A stretch of DNA of 64,000 nucleotides. Origin: Treponema sp. GTDB taxonomy: Bacteria; Spirochaetota; Spirochaetia; Treponematales; Breznakiellaceae. The notes under the pieces are model-generated. The model was not told where the DNA came from and did no database searches. It saw only the letters and a program-made list of their open reading frames with translations. This document shows, piece after piece, positions 1 to 8,002 of this stretch. The stretch's first letter is position 1, and each line of letters opens with the position of its first letter. A program made the translations under genes and the position numbers. The stretch is taken from the NCBI GenBank assembly GCA_009777535.1, contig WRLP01000002.1, positions 1 to 64,000 of the forward strand, given 5' to 3'.

Positions 1-19
1 TTTGTAAAGAGTGTTCTTC

Positions 20-54
20 CTCCGTGGTTCTCCGTGATCCCCGTGCCTCCGTGC
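20..54. repeat. Short CCGTG-rich tandem motif
   Basis: Four copies of (T/C)CCGTG occur at 21-26, 31-36, 40-45 and 48-53, spaced about 8-10 bases apart. The stretch 1-217 before the first gene holds no coding region I can support. The motif could be a degenerate interspersed repeat or part of the upstream neighbour's 3' region; I cannot tell which. Confidence 0.4.
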
Positions 55-217
55 GAGAAAAATAGCGAACAATCCTTTAGCACCCATGTAAAGAGGTTTT
101 TATGGGGTTTTCCTACAGACTCCCGTGCTCGCTGTGAGAGGCCTTTCCCATTAAATTTTCCCCGGTAAACACTGAATAAATCCCCAATTTACACCGATAA
201 TTGAATCGGAGGAATGT

Positions 218-703
218 ATGGCAAATAGGCTCCTGGTAGCCCTGTTTATCAGCACTTTACTTGTGTTTAATGCAGCGGCGGCGACCGTTTCTTTTTTGGT
301 AATTGAAACCGGTCTGGAAGCGGAAGAAGAGCTCAGGCAGCATTCCGATTTATGGGAAAGCGGGCTTTTGGATGTTTTTTTTGATTCCGGGCATATTGTA
401 AGTAATGCCCCGATTCTGCGGATTTATTCAAAATCAGCCGGTGACTTTCCCAACGAGGCCAGACCCGATTTTAATGATGCAATTGAAGGCGGAGTCGAAT
501 ATTTTATTACTGCGACCCTGGACTATGAAGCTGCACAAACATTGCCGGCAAATGTTGCCGTGCGAATATTCAGGGTGAGCCCCTACAGAAAAATACATGA
601 GCAGCAATACCGATCTTTAGGCCAGACATCTACCGTCCAGGAAGAATATGACAGCATAAAGGCAATTGTCAGGGGAATTGTACCCCATGTAAATAACCGT
701 TAG
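218..703 (+). CDS. Hypothetical secreted protein
   Basis: A 161-residue protein with a clear N-terminal signal peptide: about 22 residues, hydrophobic core LLVALFISTLLVFNA, then AAAA at the probable cleavage site. A strong ribosome-binding site (GGAGG) lies before the ATG. The mature part is acidic and mixed alpha/beta, with no motif I recognise. It ends 15 bases before the SPOR-domain gene and shares its strand, so the two probably form one transcript and the product probably acts in the periplasm or envelope. Function unknown. Confidence 0.75.
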   Translation: MANRLLVALFISTLLVFNAAAATVSFLVIETGLEAEEELRQHSDLWESGLLDVFFDSGHIVSNAPILRIYSKSAGDFPNEARPDFNDAIEGGVEYFITATLDYEAAQTLPANVAVRIFRVSPYRKIHEQQYRSLGQTSTVQEEYDSIKAIVRGIVPHVNNR

Positions 704-718
704 TTTAAGGAAGGAAGT

Positions 719-1810
719 ATGAAAATAAAAGTTAACCCCGTTAAATTATTTGTTGTGTGCATAACCATCATGTCATTTTTATTTATCAGTGCATCGGTTT
801 GGGAAGGAGCAGCGGCGATTGATCCGGGCAGCATCCTTCCTTCCAATGGATTGTATGCAGCTACAAATTCCTTTCCAAGAAATACCGTTGTTGATATTAT
901 TAATCTTGAAAATAACAGGACAGTCCGTGTCATAGTTGCCGGCGGACTTGAAACTCCTGGACTGCTGGCCCTTGTTTCCAGAGAAGTTGCGGACGCAATC
1001 GGCATATCCGACTTTTCTACAGGAAGAATCAGAATGATTCAACCATCTGATCCAATCGCTTTTTCCAGATTTACAAATGGTTATGCCGATGAAGCCTATG
1101 ATAATCCCGCTTACACAGATTATGAACCGGTTGAAGTTGAATATGATGAAATTGCCATGGCTGAACCGGTTGTAAATAATTCACCTGACACTCCGGCTGC
1201 TTCCGGCTATGGATTAGCGCGTGTTGCAGATGAATATAATTACTATGAAGCTGCCGATCCTGGTTTATATAATGCGTATATTATACCAGAAGAAACATCA
1301 GAAACAGCAGAAACAGAATCAGAATTAGACGAAGATTTGCCTTTGGTCGCGGACGCTGTTTCCGATCCGGATTTTTATGAAGCCGGCGATGATTATGAAT
1401 ATAGTCTTGTACCGGACATAGAGCGGCCTCCGGTTCTGCCAAGCATTTACGAAATTGATCCTGAGCATATCATACCGGGAATAACCAGTAGTATTGATCA
1501 TGACTATGAAAGTAATGTCATTGTTCCGCCGGTTGAACATTCCTCTCTAACATCAATTCCGGTAATTTCACGCCTTGAACATGGAAGCTATTATGTGCAA
1601 ATCGGCGCATACGGCAGAATTGAGACCATCGAAAGTGAAATAAACCGCATTGATTCGTATTACCCGCTGGCTGTTTTTAACGCCGGAAGTGATACAAATC
1701 CTTTATACAGAATACTCTTAGGTCCGTTAAACCACGGTGAAAGCGGCGCCATGCTGCGGCGCTTCAGGAGTATTGGCTATAGAGACGCATTCATTCGGCA
1801 GGGGAATTAG
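719..1810 (+). CDS. RlpA-like/SPOR domain envelope protein
   Basis: A 363-residue exported protein. After a signal segment (residues 8-30) comes an RlpA-like double-psi beta-barrel portion (about 40-100; YAATNSFPRNTVVDIINLEN followed by a RTVRV..VAGG strand). An acidic linker rich in Asp, Glu, Pro and Tyr spans about 110-285. The C-terminal SPOR domain runs from about 290 (SYYVQIGAYG) to the end (YRILLGPL, GYRDAFIRQ). SPOR domains bind denuded septal peptidoglycan, and RlpA proteins act on or locate to such glycan. The barrel is short and I do not see the usual lytic transglycosylase residues, so the role may be binding only. A ribosome-binding site (GGAAGG) precedes the ATG. Confidence 0.8.
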   Translation: MKIKVNPVKLFVVCITIMSFLFISASVWEGAAAIDPGSILPSNGLYAATNSFPRNTVVDIINLENNRTVRVIVAGGLETPGLLALVSREVADAIGISDFSTGRIRMIQPSDPIAFSRFTNGYADEAYDNPAYTDYEPVEVEYDEIAMAEPVVNNSPDTPAASGYGLARVADEYNYYEAADPGLYNAYIIPEETSETAETESELDEDLPLVADAVSDPDFYEAGDDYEYSLVPDIERPPVLPSIYEIDPEHIIPGITSSIDHDYESNVIVPPVEHSSLTSIPVISRLEHGSYYVQIGAYGRIETIESEINRIDSYYPLAVFNAGSDTNPLYRILLGPLNHGESGAMLRRFRSIGYRDAFIRQGN

Positions 1811-3084
1811 ATAGAAGGCGCATTCTCCAAAAGGTATTTTTCCGCTTCTTCATTCCATAGGCCCTTATGTCTGGTACATATTTCTGCCAGAACTGCAAAA
1901 AATGGTTCTTCCGTTCCCTTTGCTTGAAAATCTTCGATTGCGGTAAGTTCCATTTTTTTGTGAGTGTAAATTAATTTTTTTCCGCCCGGGATTTTATCAA
2001 GCTCGATAGTGCTCTTTGCGGCGGCATCCAGACCACCGATATGGGTAATCATGAATACCGGATTAAGCCCGCCATTTGCCATCATGGCAAGGGATTCCTT
2101 CATGTCATCGGTATTTCCTCCCGATGTTCCCACGATATGATGAGACTCATAGTGGACATTGTAAAAGTTAAATGCTGCTGAAAATGCCGGATCCGTCGGA
2201 CCCGCAAAGAAATTAAGACAGCCGTCGCGCCCCAATAAACTTCCGCCCATTTCAAGCAGCGGCCTGACCGGAGCAAAGACAAAAACATCGTCAAATAATT
2301 TTCCTTCGTTAAGATATTTTAGGTGTTCAACAGGATCGTCAATATTTTTTGTATTGATATATGAAAGCTCCACCCCGTTCTTTTTTGCCTCTTGCGGAGG
2401 TAATAACATTGCGGCACGTTCCAGACGCTTTTCGTCAACGTCAGTAACCACAAGCCTCGAAGGTTTGCGGGAGTTATGAATGGCGTAATCAATAGCGCCA
2501 AGCCCCATTGGCCCAGCGCCTGCCAGGAGAGCCATAGAGCCCCCTTCCGCAATTCCCATGCTATGAACATAACTCCCGTTTGATGTATGGTACTGTGCAT
2601 GGAATGCCCCGACAATACAGGATACAGGCTCAGCAAGGGACCCCATGTAAAAATTATTTGCCCTGTATTCCAAAAGGCAGTTCATTTCCATTACTTCTTT
2701 TGGAATAATGATATAGGTCGCGTTTCCGCCAATAAATTCAAATGAATAGCCGGGCGCCCAAAGAGCGGCAACACCGCTAGCATCGGGATAATTCAGCGCA
2801 GGTTGTATGGCGAATTTATCTCCAGCCCTGAATTGCCCAGCCCATTTCTTACCAGCTTTTTCGATCACGCCGCAGAATTCATGCCCAACGATGGGCTGTT
2901 TTTTGCCGAGATCATGGCGAACCCTCTTGTGTTTTGCACCCTGCAATGCTAGTTTGTGGCTGGACATACAGATGGAATCGGAAACTACCCTGGCCAGTAT
3001 TTCGTCTTCATTTATTTCAGGAAGCTCAAATTCTTCCAGCCTTAGATCATTTGCGCCATACAACCGTACAGCCTTTGTCTTCAT
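1807..3084 (-). CDS. Zinc-type alcohol dehydrogenase, L-sorbose-1-phosphate reductase-like
   Basis: A 425-residue medium-chain dehydrogenase. The N-terminal GroES-like part has Cys39 in DSICMSSH and the GHEFCG motif near residue 67 for catalytic zinc. The Rossmann part has GAGPMGLGAIDYA near 190 and an acidic VTDVD after it, which suggests NAD(H). The four-Cys structural zinc lobe of common alcohol dehydrogenases is absent. The size and the long insertions recall SorE, L-sorbose-1-phosphate reductase, but the substrate is inferred from overall resemblance only. AGGAG lies upstream of the ATG. Its 3' end overlaps the convergent SPOR gene by 4 bases, and it is divergent from the lipoate ligase gene. 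Confidence 0.75.
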   Translation of the reverse strand: MKTKAVRLYGANDLRLEEFELPEINEDEILARVVSDSICMSSHKLALQGAKHKRVRHDLGKKQPIVGHEFCGVIEKAGKKWAGQFRAGDKFAIQPALNYPDASGVAALWAPGYSFEFIGGNATYIIIPKEVMEMNCLLEYRANNFYMGSLAEPVSCIVGAFHAQYHTSNGSYVHSMGIAEGGSMALLAGAGPMGLGAIDYAIHNSRKPSRLVVTDVDEKRLERAAMLLPPQEAKKNGVELSYINTKNIDDPVEHLKYLNEGKLFDDVFVFAPVRPLLEMGGSLLGRDGCLNFFAGPTDPAFSAAFNFYNVHYESHHIVGTSGGNTDDMKESLAMMANGGLNPVFMITHIGGLDAAAKSTIELDKIPGGKKLIYTHKKMELTAIEDFQAKGTEEPFFAVLAEICTRHKGLWNEEAEKYLLENAPSI

Positions 3085-3105
3085 GTAATTCTCCTGATAA
3101 TATTA

Positions 3106-3111
3106 TATAAT
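3106..3111 (+). promoter_or_regulatory. -10 box of the lipoate ligase gene, leaderless layout
   Basis: TATAAT is followed by seven bases (AAAAATT) and then the lplA ATG. There is no Shine-Dalgarno sequence, and transcription starting 7 bases after the -10 box would begin at the start codon. The -35 region is weak (ATGTAA at a 17-base spacing). Confidence 0.55.
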
Positions 3112-3118
3112 AAAAATT

Positions 3119-4114
3119 ATGAATTTCTATATTGAAACCCTGAACACAGACCCCAGCTACAACCTGGCGCTGGAACAGTTTGTTTTCGATCATCTTGATC
3201 AAAGCCATGATTATTTTATGCTCTGGCAAAATGACCGCTCTGTTATTATTGGCAAAAACCAAAACACAATCGAGGAAATAAATCTTCCATACATAAAAGA
3301 GCATAATATGAATGTTGTCAGGCGTCTTTCCGGCGGCGGCGCCGTTTATCATGATTTGGGAAATATTAATTTTACATTTATAACAGACGCGGTTACAGAA
3401 AACCCTGTGGATTTCCATGCTTTTTGTGAACCAATTAAAAAAGCATTGATTTCTTTTGGCGTTCCAGTTGTGTTTAATGGACGCAATGACATGACCGTGA
3501 ATGAAAAAAAAATATCAGGTAATGCTCAATACAAAAAAAACAAAAGGGTAATGCACCATGGTACTTTATTATATGATGCAGATCTCGAAGCTCTTTCCAA
3601 AGCATTGAATGTGGCGAATGATAAAATTGAATCAAAGGGAATTAAATCCGTAAAAAGCCGGGTTACGAATATTCGCCCATACATGAAAACAGATATGCCG
3701 GTATCGGTTTTTTTTGAGGCCTTAAAAAATTATTTTATCAGTAACTTTAACATGAAGAAGTATCAACTTTCAGTAAATGATGAAACAGAAATCGAAAAAA
3801 TAAAAGATAAGGTCTATTCCCAATGGAGCTGGAACTACGGGGCTTCTCCTCCGTACAATATCCGCAAAGTCCGCAGAATTGACGGCTGCGGAAAAATTGA
3901 GGTTTTGCTTGATATGGGAAAAGACGGAGTAATATTAAACGCCGCCTTTTACGGAGATTTTTTCGGCGAAAATGACAACAGAGAACTCGCAGCCTTACTC
4001 ATTGGATGCCGCCTTGTTGAAAACGAGTTGAAAAATAAACTGAGAAAAATAGGTATTTCCCGTTATTTTAATAACCTTGATGCAGAAGGTTTAATTTCTA
4101 TGTTACTGGAATAA
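3119..4114 (+). CDS. lplA: Lipoate-protein ligase
   Basis: A 331-residue LplA-type enzyme. It activates lipoate with ATP and attaches it to lysines of E2 and H proteins of 2-oxoacid dehydrogenases and the glycine cleavage system, in the cytoplasm. The catalytic part shows RRLSGGGAVYHDLGNINFTF near residues 70-90, then the NGRNDMTVNEKKISGNAQYK segment near 120-138 and the MHHGTLLYDADL segment near 145. The C-terminal accessory domain includes WSWNYGASPPYN. The length is normal for bacterial LplA. No ribosome-binding site is visible, and the ATG sits 7 bases after a TATAAT box. Its end overlaps the convergent mutarotase gene by 17 bases. Confidence 0.92.
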   Translation: MNFYIETLNTDPSYNLALEQFVFDHLDQSHDYFMLWQNDRSVIIGKNQNTIEEINLPYIKEHNMNVVRRLSGGGAVYHDLGNINFTFITDAVTENPVDFHAFCEPIKKALISFGVPVVFNGRNDMTVNEKKISGNAQYKKNKRVMHHGTLLYDADLEALSKALNVANDKIESKGIKSVKSRVTNIRPYMKTDMPVSVFFEALKNYFISNFNMKKYQLSVNDETEIEKIKDKVYSQWSWNYGASPPYNIRKVRRIDGCGKIEVLLDMGKDGVILNAAFYGDFFGENDNRELAALLIGCRLVENELKNKLRKIGISRYFNNLDAEGLISMLLE

Positions 4115-4532
4115 CTCCCTTTTTAAGAATAATACAGCCGTATTTGACGGTTTCTCCTGTCATAAGCACGGCGAATGCCTTTTTGCTTCTTTCGTAAAAA
4201 GCAAAGCGTTCTATGCGCTCAATAGCCGGAGTTCCGGGCCAGCGGCCGTCTATTACCGCTCTGTAAGATCTTTCGATGGATTCGTCCACAGTGTCCGGTG
4301 GAACAGGCTGCATCATTGCAACCGGATGGGGAACAAAGGAATCCAGGTTTATCAGGGCAAGAATTCCATCCAAAAGAGCCGGAACCTTTATACCGTCCGC
4401 CCGGATTACACGGGAATTCATTGAATCGCCGGGGAAAAAAGCGTCTGCCAAGACGATATCATCTCCATGCCCCATGCGAAACAAAACATCGAGCAATTCA
4501 GGGCTTATAACCGGATTTATTCCAATCAGCAT
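4098..4532 (-). CDS. RbsD/FucU family sugar mutarotase
   Basis: A 144-residue protein of the RbsD/FucU family, which interconverts anomers of L-fucose or ribose in the cytoplasm. Family signatures seen: the N-terminal PVISPELLDVLFRMGHGDDIVLAD, where the HGD residues serve catalysis, and the C-terminal GETVKYGCIILKKGV. The length (about 140) and the sequence favour the FucU branch over RbsD. No fucose pathway genes lie beside it in this window. AAGGAG precedes the ATG, with a promoter just upstream. The gene converges on, and slightly overlaps, lplA. Confidence 0.85.
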   Translation of the reverse strand: MLIGINPVISPELLDVLFRMGHGDDIVLADAFFPGDSMNSRVIRADGIKVPALLDGILALINLDSFVPHPVAMMQPVPPDTVDESIERSYRAVIDGRWPGTPAIERIERFAFYERSKKAFAVLMTGETVKYGCIILKKGVIPVT

Positions 4533-4555
4533 ATGTTCATCTCCTTCTTTTCTTT

Positions 4556-4584
4556 ATAATCCGATAGAAATTTTGATTTGTCAA
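4556..4584 (-). promoter_or_regulatory. Promoter of the mutarotase gene
   Basis: On the minus strand TTGACA (4579-4584) is followed after 17 bases by GATTAT (4556-4561). An AAGGAG ribosome-binding site and the mutarotase ATG follow at a normal distance. Confidence 0.55.
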
Positions 4585-4615
4585 GAAAAAATACAATCAC
4601 CTTACATACGGCATA

Positions 4616-4645
4616 TTGCATTGATAATTCCCCTGCGATTATAAT
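4616..4645 (+). promoter_or_regulatory. Promoter of the mscS gene, near-leaderless
   Basis: TTGCAT (4616-4621), 18 bases, TATAAT (4640-4645), then nine bases to the mscS ATG. No Shine-Dalgarno sequence lies between. The predicted 5' leader is only two or three bases. Confidence 0.55.
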
Positions 4646-4654
4646 TTAATCAAT

Positions 4655-5485
4655 ATGTTGGAAAATTTGTACGGTATTTGGAATTCAAACAGCGCTTCCA
4701 TTTTGGGGCTTGCTAAAAATGTTGTCGCATCAGTATTGATTATAATTATTGGTGCGGTTCTTTCGAGGGTATTCAGAAGAATTATCGAGAAGGCATCATC
4801 CCAAAAGTTAAATGTTAACGAAAGTGTCGGCGCAATCCTCAGGCATATTGTGCGTTACGGTATATTTATTATCTGTGTGATAATGATACTCAATGTTTTT
4901 GGCGTAAATACATCGAGCCTCCTTGCCGTTCTTGGCGCGGCAGGATTGGCAGTCGGGCTTGCAATGAAGGATACGCTGGGTAATATTGCTGCCGGAATTA
5001 TTATCCTGCTTTTAGGAAGTTACCGCTGTGGTGAATTTATCGAATTTGGTTCATACAGCGGAACCGTGCGGGATATCAGCCTGTTTACCACTGTTCTCGA
5101 AACACCGGATGGAATCTACATTTCCGCTCCAAATTCAGCAATCTGGGGCAGTCCGCTGAAAAACTTTACCCGCAATGGCCGGCGCCGGATGGAGCTTTCT
5201 GTACGCATATCTTACTCCGATTCGCTGGAAACCGCTTTTCAGGTGATGCGGGACATTATAACTTCGGAAACCAGGTTTTTACAGGAGCCGGCCCCGCAGG
5301 TAATCCTGCAGGCAATGCAGGATAGTTATGTGACAATCACCATCCGCGCCTGGGCGTCTGTTCAGCTCTACTGGGACATCTACTGGCATCAGATGCGCAA
5401 CATGAAGGAAAAGATAGAAGAAGCCGGGCTGCATATTCCGTTCCCGCAGATGGATATGCATGTGCGGGCAATTTCACAGCTATGA
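4655..5485 (+). CDS. mscS: Small-conductance mechanosensitive channel, MscS family
   Basis: A 276-residue MscS-type channel that opens under membrane tension and releases solutes during osmotic downshock. Three transmembrane segments lie at about 18-40, 63-88 and 92-128. The last is the pore helix, with the Gly/Ala pattern AAGLAVGLAMKDTLGNIAAG. The beta domain follows (EFIEFGSYSGTVRDI, TPDGIYISAPNS), then the alpha/beta C-terminal domain. This is the minimal MscS length. The gene has no ribosome-binding site and a TATAAT box nine bases from its ATG. A repeat element begins about ten bases after its stop codon. Confidence 0.9.
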   Translation: MLENLYGIWNSNSASILGLAKNVVASVLIIIIGAVLSRVFRRIIEKASSQKLNVNESVGAILRHIVRYGIFIICVIMILNVFGVNTSSLLAVLGAAGLAVGLAMKDTLGNIAAGIIILLLGSYRCGEFIEFGSYSGTVRDISLFTTVLETPDGIYISAPNSAIWGSPLKNFTRNGRRRMELSVRISYSDSLETAFQVMRDIITSETRFLQEPAPQVILQAMQDSYVTITIRAWASVQLYWDIYWHQMRNMKEKIEEAGLHIPFPQMDMHVRAISQL

Positions 5486-5494
5486 TAGCAGCAT

Positions 5495-5667
5495 AAATAT
5501 ATGCCTGAAACTATAACATAAAGCGGCACGCCGTTAGCCCTGCCGGAGGCTGACGGCTGTGGCATTTTCTTACGGACGCTTTGGCGTCGCCTTAGGTGAA
5601 TCCACACCGATGCCTCCGGCAGGGCTAACGGCGTGCCGCTTACATTGTATTTTTTGGGCATATATTT
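5495..5667. mobile_element. MITE-like palindromic element, copy 1
   Basis: A 173-base non-coding element. The outer ends are inverted copies of AAATATATGCC (5495-5505 and 5657-5667). Inside lies a perfect 30-base inverted repeat (5522-5551 against 5612-5641), beginning AAGCGGCACGCCGTTAGCCC. The centre (GACGGCTGTGGCATT ... ACGGACGCTTTGGCGTCGCC) recurs in reverse orientation in the element at 7762-8001. No transposase is present, so it would be non-autonomous. The stretch from the mscS stop to 5813 holds nothing else I can name. Confidence 0.7.
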
Positions 5668-5813
5668 TAGCAATTGCCAAAGCAGTGAATCGCCGGCGGG
5701 GGCTTAATGTCCGAGTGCGGTTGAACCTGGCTTGTTTCCGGTTTCAGTGTGGTTTGCGTCTCAAACTTAAATTGTTACAGATTTGTCCTATTGTTTCCGT
5801 TCTTACTGACAAT

Positions 5814-6170
5814 TTATTTTCTATTTATTATTTCTAACAATCCAATATTACTATTTCTTAAATCTCCAATTTTTTCTTTTGCATTAATCAGTAATTCCAA
5901 AAGCGCCTGGCTACTGTTATTTCCAGTCCTTATCAAAACAACTTTTGGCGGAAATCCACAAATATCTAACAAATCTAAAAAATCATTATCTTTTGTTATT
6001 ATAATATAACCATTTTCAAGAGCATAATTCCAAATATCCATGTCATTAGCGGGAACATTAAGACCAATATGGTCCACATGTGCACATTCATCAAATATTG
6101 GGGTTAATTTACTTACCAACTTCCACGAAATGTTGGCATCAAGTATTATTTTCATTAAATTTTCAGGCAA
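5814..6170 (-). CDS. DUF5615 PIN-like toxin
   Basis: A 118-residue PIN-like protein of the DUF5615/Mut7-C type. Acidic residues typical of the metal site appear in IILDANIS (near the start), PANDMDIWNYA, and the IITKDNDFLDL motif. Members are predicted RNases that act as toxins beside DUF433 antitoxins, which is the arrangement here. The gene starts inside the end of the DUF433 gene (8-base overlap). The start could be the Met at residue 6 (MKIILDANIS, position 6155), where homologs usually begin. Both genes are AT-rich compared with the surrounding chromosome, consistent with transfer. Confidence 0.8.
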   Translation of the reverse strand: MPENLMKIILDANISWKLVSKLTPIFDECAHVDHIGLNVPANDMDIWNYALENGYIIITKDNDFLDLLDICGFPPKVVLIRTGNNSSQALLELLINAKEKIGDLRNSNIGLLEIINRK

Positions 6171-6414
6171 ATTCGACTACTTTCGTTATATCTTCTCGTC
6201 TTGCAGCAAAAGCCAATGCAGAATATATATGTATTTCTTGAAGTGGTGGATAATCATCCAATATTTCAGAAACAGAAATTCCTTCTGATAGCCACTGCAG
6301 AATATCCCCAACAGTTATTCGAGTTCCTTTAATACATGGTTTCCCAAAGCGAATACCCTGATCTATAACGATATATTTCGATAATTCTTCATTTCCCATA
6401 ATCTTACTATACAT
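6163..6414 (-). CDS. DUF433 antitoxin
   Basis: An 83-residue DUF433 protein: DQGIRFGKPCIKGTRITVGD near residue 20, then the helix LQWLSEGISVSEILDDYPPL. This is a compact winged-helix DNA-binding fold found as the antitoxin partner of DUF5615 PIN-like toxins. It is the first gene of the pair and overlaps the toxin gene, so the two are probably translationally coupled and autoregulated; the regulation is inferred from the family. Confidence 0.85.
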   Translation of the reverse strand: MYSKIMGNEELSKYIVIDQGIRFGKPCIKGTRITVGDILQWLSEGISVSEILDDYPPLQEIHIYSALAFAARREDITKVVEFA

Positions 6415-6530
6415 TAAATTTCTTTATTTTGTCTACGGTTATTAATTGTATGGTATTTTATACACTTAAAAACACAATTTTTTAATATTTTTCAATTTTT
6501 CACGTAATATGTTTGTAAACGCAAAGAAAC

Positions 6531-6600
6531 ATTCTTCTTCGTCCAGCAGGACTCGCCTGACAAGCCTCAGCTGGCGTCTCTCCGAGCCGCGAGCCGATGG
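6531..6600 (-). repeat. tRNA-Arg-derived 3'-end element, degenerate copy C
   Basis: Bases 6531-6555 match the 3' end and 3' flank of the tRNA-Arg gene at 7651-7679 with few mismatches, although no tRNA lies here. The next bases (6556-6595; CCTGACAAGCCTC...CTCCGAG) resemble the core that follows the tRNA fragments of copies A and B. Similarity fades after about 6600. The rest of 6415-6715 is G+C-rich and full of short inverted repeats, with no coding region I can support; it may be the decayed remainder of the element. Confidence 0.5.
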
Positions 6601-6715
6601 GAATTTATTTTTCGCACCGCCATGCTGTGGTGCAGCGCACTGCCAAGGCTTCGGGAGAAGGGGGCAGGTAGCAGCCTTTCGCCACTTGCCAATAAAAACC
6701 CCATCACAGATTTTC

Positions 6716-7003
6716 TTAACTGTTTTGTTTTTCCGTTAATCTTCCTGTTACATATTTGTGAATAATGCTGGCAACCAATGTTTGGTATGGCAGACCTTCT
6801 TCAGCAGCTCTTAGTTTTACACCGTCAAGATCATGTTTTGTTATGCGAATGTTCATACGTTGATCTTTTGTTAATGTATTGGTTGCTGTTTGGGATAATA
6901 GGGTTTTCCAGCTTTCTATATCCTTCGTTGGTTTCCAATTATCTTTTTCAAGCGACATTATGAGTTTTTTTTCTTCACCATCTAAATAATTCACCTTTTT
7001 CAT
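6716..7003 (-). CDS. BrnA-like antitoxin
   Basis: A 95-residue protein with a C-terminal ribbon-helix-helix-like part: KDQRMNIRITKHDLDGVKLRAAEEGLPYQTLVASIIHKYV near residues 46-88. This is the DNA-binding half of BrnA/CopG-type antitoxins. It overlaps the preceding BrnT-like gene by 4 bases. The toxin-then-antitoxin order is typical of brnTA operons. The antitoxin would neutralise the toxin and repress the promoter. Confidence 0.75.
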   Translation of the reverse strand: MKKVNYLDGEEKKLIMSLEKDNWKPTKDIESWKTLLSQTATNTLTKDQRMNIRITKHDLDGVKLRAAEEGLPYQTLVASIIHKYVTGRLTEKQNS

Positions 7004-7281
7004 TTCTTATCTCCTAAATACTTATTTGTATATTTACGGCTTGGATAAATTGTTATCAAATTACATTCTTCCCCTGAAGCTGAAATAGAAGCAGGAACAA
7101 TATAAACATAATTATTAATTTCAACAAGGATAAATATTTGCCCCTTATACTTTTTCTGATTTGGATGCTCCATTACATCTATTATTTTATTGTTTTCGAT
7201 AGATAAAACAATCTGTTCAAATGAGATTTCTCTATGTTGCTTTAGCAGGTCGTTTTTTTCTTCTTTCCATATAAATCGCAT
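7000..7281 (-). CDS. BrnT-like RNase toxin
   Basis: About 93 residues when started at the ATG at 7281 (MRFIWKEEKNDLLKQHREISF). BrnT proteins are small RelE-fold RNases with a similar start (M-F-W-E-K followed by H and a SFEQ/SFEEA motif). I chose this start over an in-frame ATG 36 bases upstream because a strong promoter (TTGACA, 17 bases, TAAAAT) overlaps the longer reading and places the transcription start at the 7281 ATG. The C-terminus lacks a strongly typical BrnT ending, so the family assignment is probable rather than certain. Confidence 0.7.
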   Translation of the reverse strand: MRFIWKEEKNDLLKQHREISFEQIVLSIENNKIIDVMEHPNQKKYKGQIFILVEINNYVYIVPASISASGEECNLITIYPSRKYTNKYLGDKK

Positions 7282-7288
7282 GTATTTT

Positions 7289-7317
7289 ATTTTAGTACAT
7301 TGTGTGCCTTTTGTCAA
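7289..7317 (-). promoter_or_regulatory. Promoter of the BrnT/BrnA-like operon, leaderless
   Basis: On the minus strand TTGACA (7312-7317), 17 bases, TAAAAT (7289-7294), seven bases, ATG at 7281. No Shine-Dalgarno sequence is present. The promoter begins 11 bases from the tRNA-Arg fragment of copy A. Confidence 0.65.
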
Positions 7318-7327
7318 TAATAATACT

Positions 7328-7598
7328 CTGCGTCCGGCAGGACTCGCCTTCCAAGCCTCGACATCGTGTCTCGGCTTGTCAGGCCGTCTTTTTTGCTAAA
7401 CGCACGTCCTTGTGCGTTTGCCTTGCGAAGCCTACCGACGGCGCGCTGCTCAGGCTTCGTATGCTCCGCATATGCGCCTTCGCGCATTTATTCAAAAATG
7501 ATGTTTTTCTCTGCGCCACGCCGTGTTGCATTGTTCATCTACACGGCTTTGCCGTGCATGTTCGGGCGTCCAGGTCGCAAAAAAGTTTCGAGTCCTGC
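7328..7598 (-). repeat. tRNA-Arg 3'-end-bearing hairpin element, copy A
   Basis: Bases 7328-7346 repeat exactly the last 19 bases (3' side) of the intact tRNA-Arg at 7660-7678, ending inside the T-loop. An 86-base core follows (7347-7432) that differs at only about four positions from the core of copy B. The far end (7574-7590) again matches copy B, and 7589-7598 is the exact inverse of 7337-7346 (GCAGGACTCG/CGAGTCCTGC). The element therefore closes with a 10-bp stem made of tRNA-Arg T-stem sequence. The interior is a chain of hairpins, e.g. AAACGCAC/GTGCGTTT and CACGGC/GCCGTG. Short open frames across it are not genes. Confidence 0.7.
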
Positions 7599-7660
7599 AA
7601 TATCACAAATATATTTCTTATGTCAGTCAACAAGACATTTTTTTTAAGTAAAAATTCTTC

Positions 7661-7734
7661 TGCGTCCGGCAGGACTCGAACCTGCTACCTCCAGATTCGA
7701 AGTCTGGCGCTCTATCCAGGTGAGCTACGAACGC
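7661..7734 (-). tRNA. tRNA-Arg (anticodon TCG)
   Basis: A 74-base cloverleaf on the minus strand. The acceptor stem GCGTTCG pairs with CGGACGC (one T-G pair). The anticodon stem CCAGA/TCTGG encloses a loop with TCG. The T-arm is GCAGG-TTCGAGT-CCTGC and the discriminator base is A. The gene is intact although the element downstream of it carries a second copy of its 3' end. Confidence 0.93.
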
Positions 7735-7761
7735 TAGTAATACTTCCTTTCCTCGTTATTT

Positions 7762-8001
7762 CAGAAACATATGCTAATACAGGCTCATCTAAGCGGTGCG
7801 CCGTTGCCTTGACGGAGGCATGCCTTCCTTCGGTCGGCGACCGTAAGGAAATTCATTAAATCGCCGCTAACGCGGCGTACGGTTACGGTTTGGATTCGCA
7901 TAAGGCGACGCCAAAGCGTCCGTAAATAAATGCCACAGCCGTCAGCCTCCGGAAGGGCAACGGCACATCGCTATAGAAATTGTTTTAAGCATATGTTTCT
8001 G
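7762..8001. mobile_element. MITE-like element, copy 2
   Basis: A 240-base non-coding element with perfect 14-base terminal inverted repeats CAGAAACATATGCT (7762-7775, 7988-8001). Inner arms (AAGCGGTGCGCCGTTG near 7791 and the inverse of AGCGATGTGCCGTTGCCC near 7955-7973) match copy 1, and the segment 7901-7960 is about 85-90% like copy 1 in reverse orientation. The terminal repeats also match those at 26.7 kb. It lies between tRNA-Arg and the tRNA-His 3'-end fragment and ends one base before the latter. Confidence 0.7.
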
Positions 8002-8002
8002 A

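Noticed and set aside
20-54. CRISPR-like spacing of CCGTG units.
   Set aside because: Units are 6 bases with 8-10 base periods; no repeat of CRISPR length, no spacers, no cas genes. I saw no CRISPR array anywhere in the window.
140-217. Sigma-28 promoter before the first gene (CCGATAA near 194).
   Set aside because: The nearest TAAA is 12-13 bases upstream instead of 15, so the spacing is wrong.
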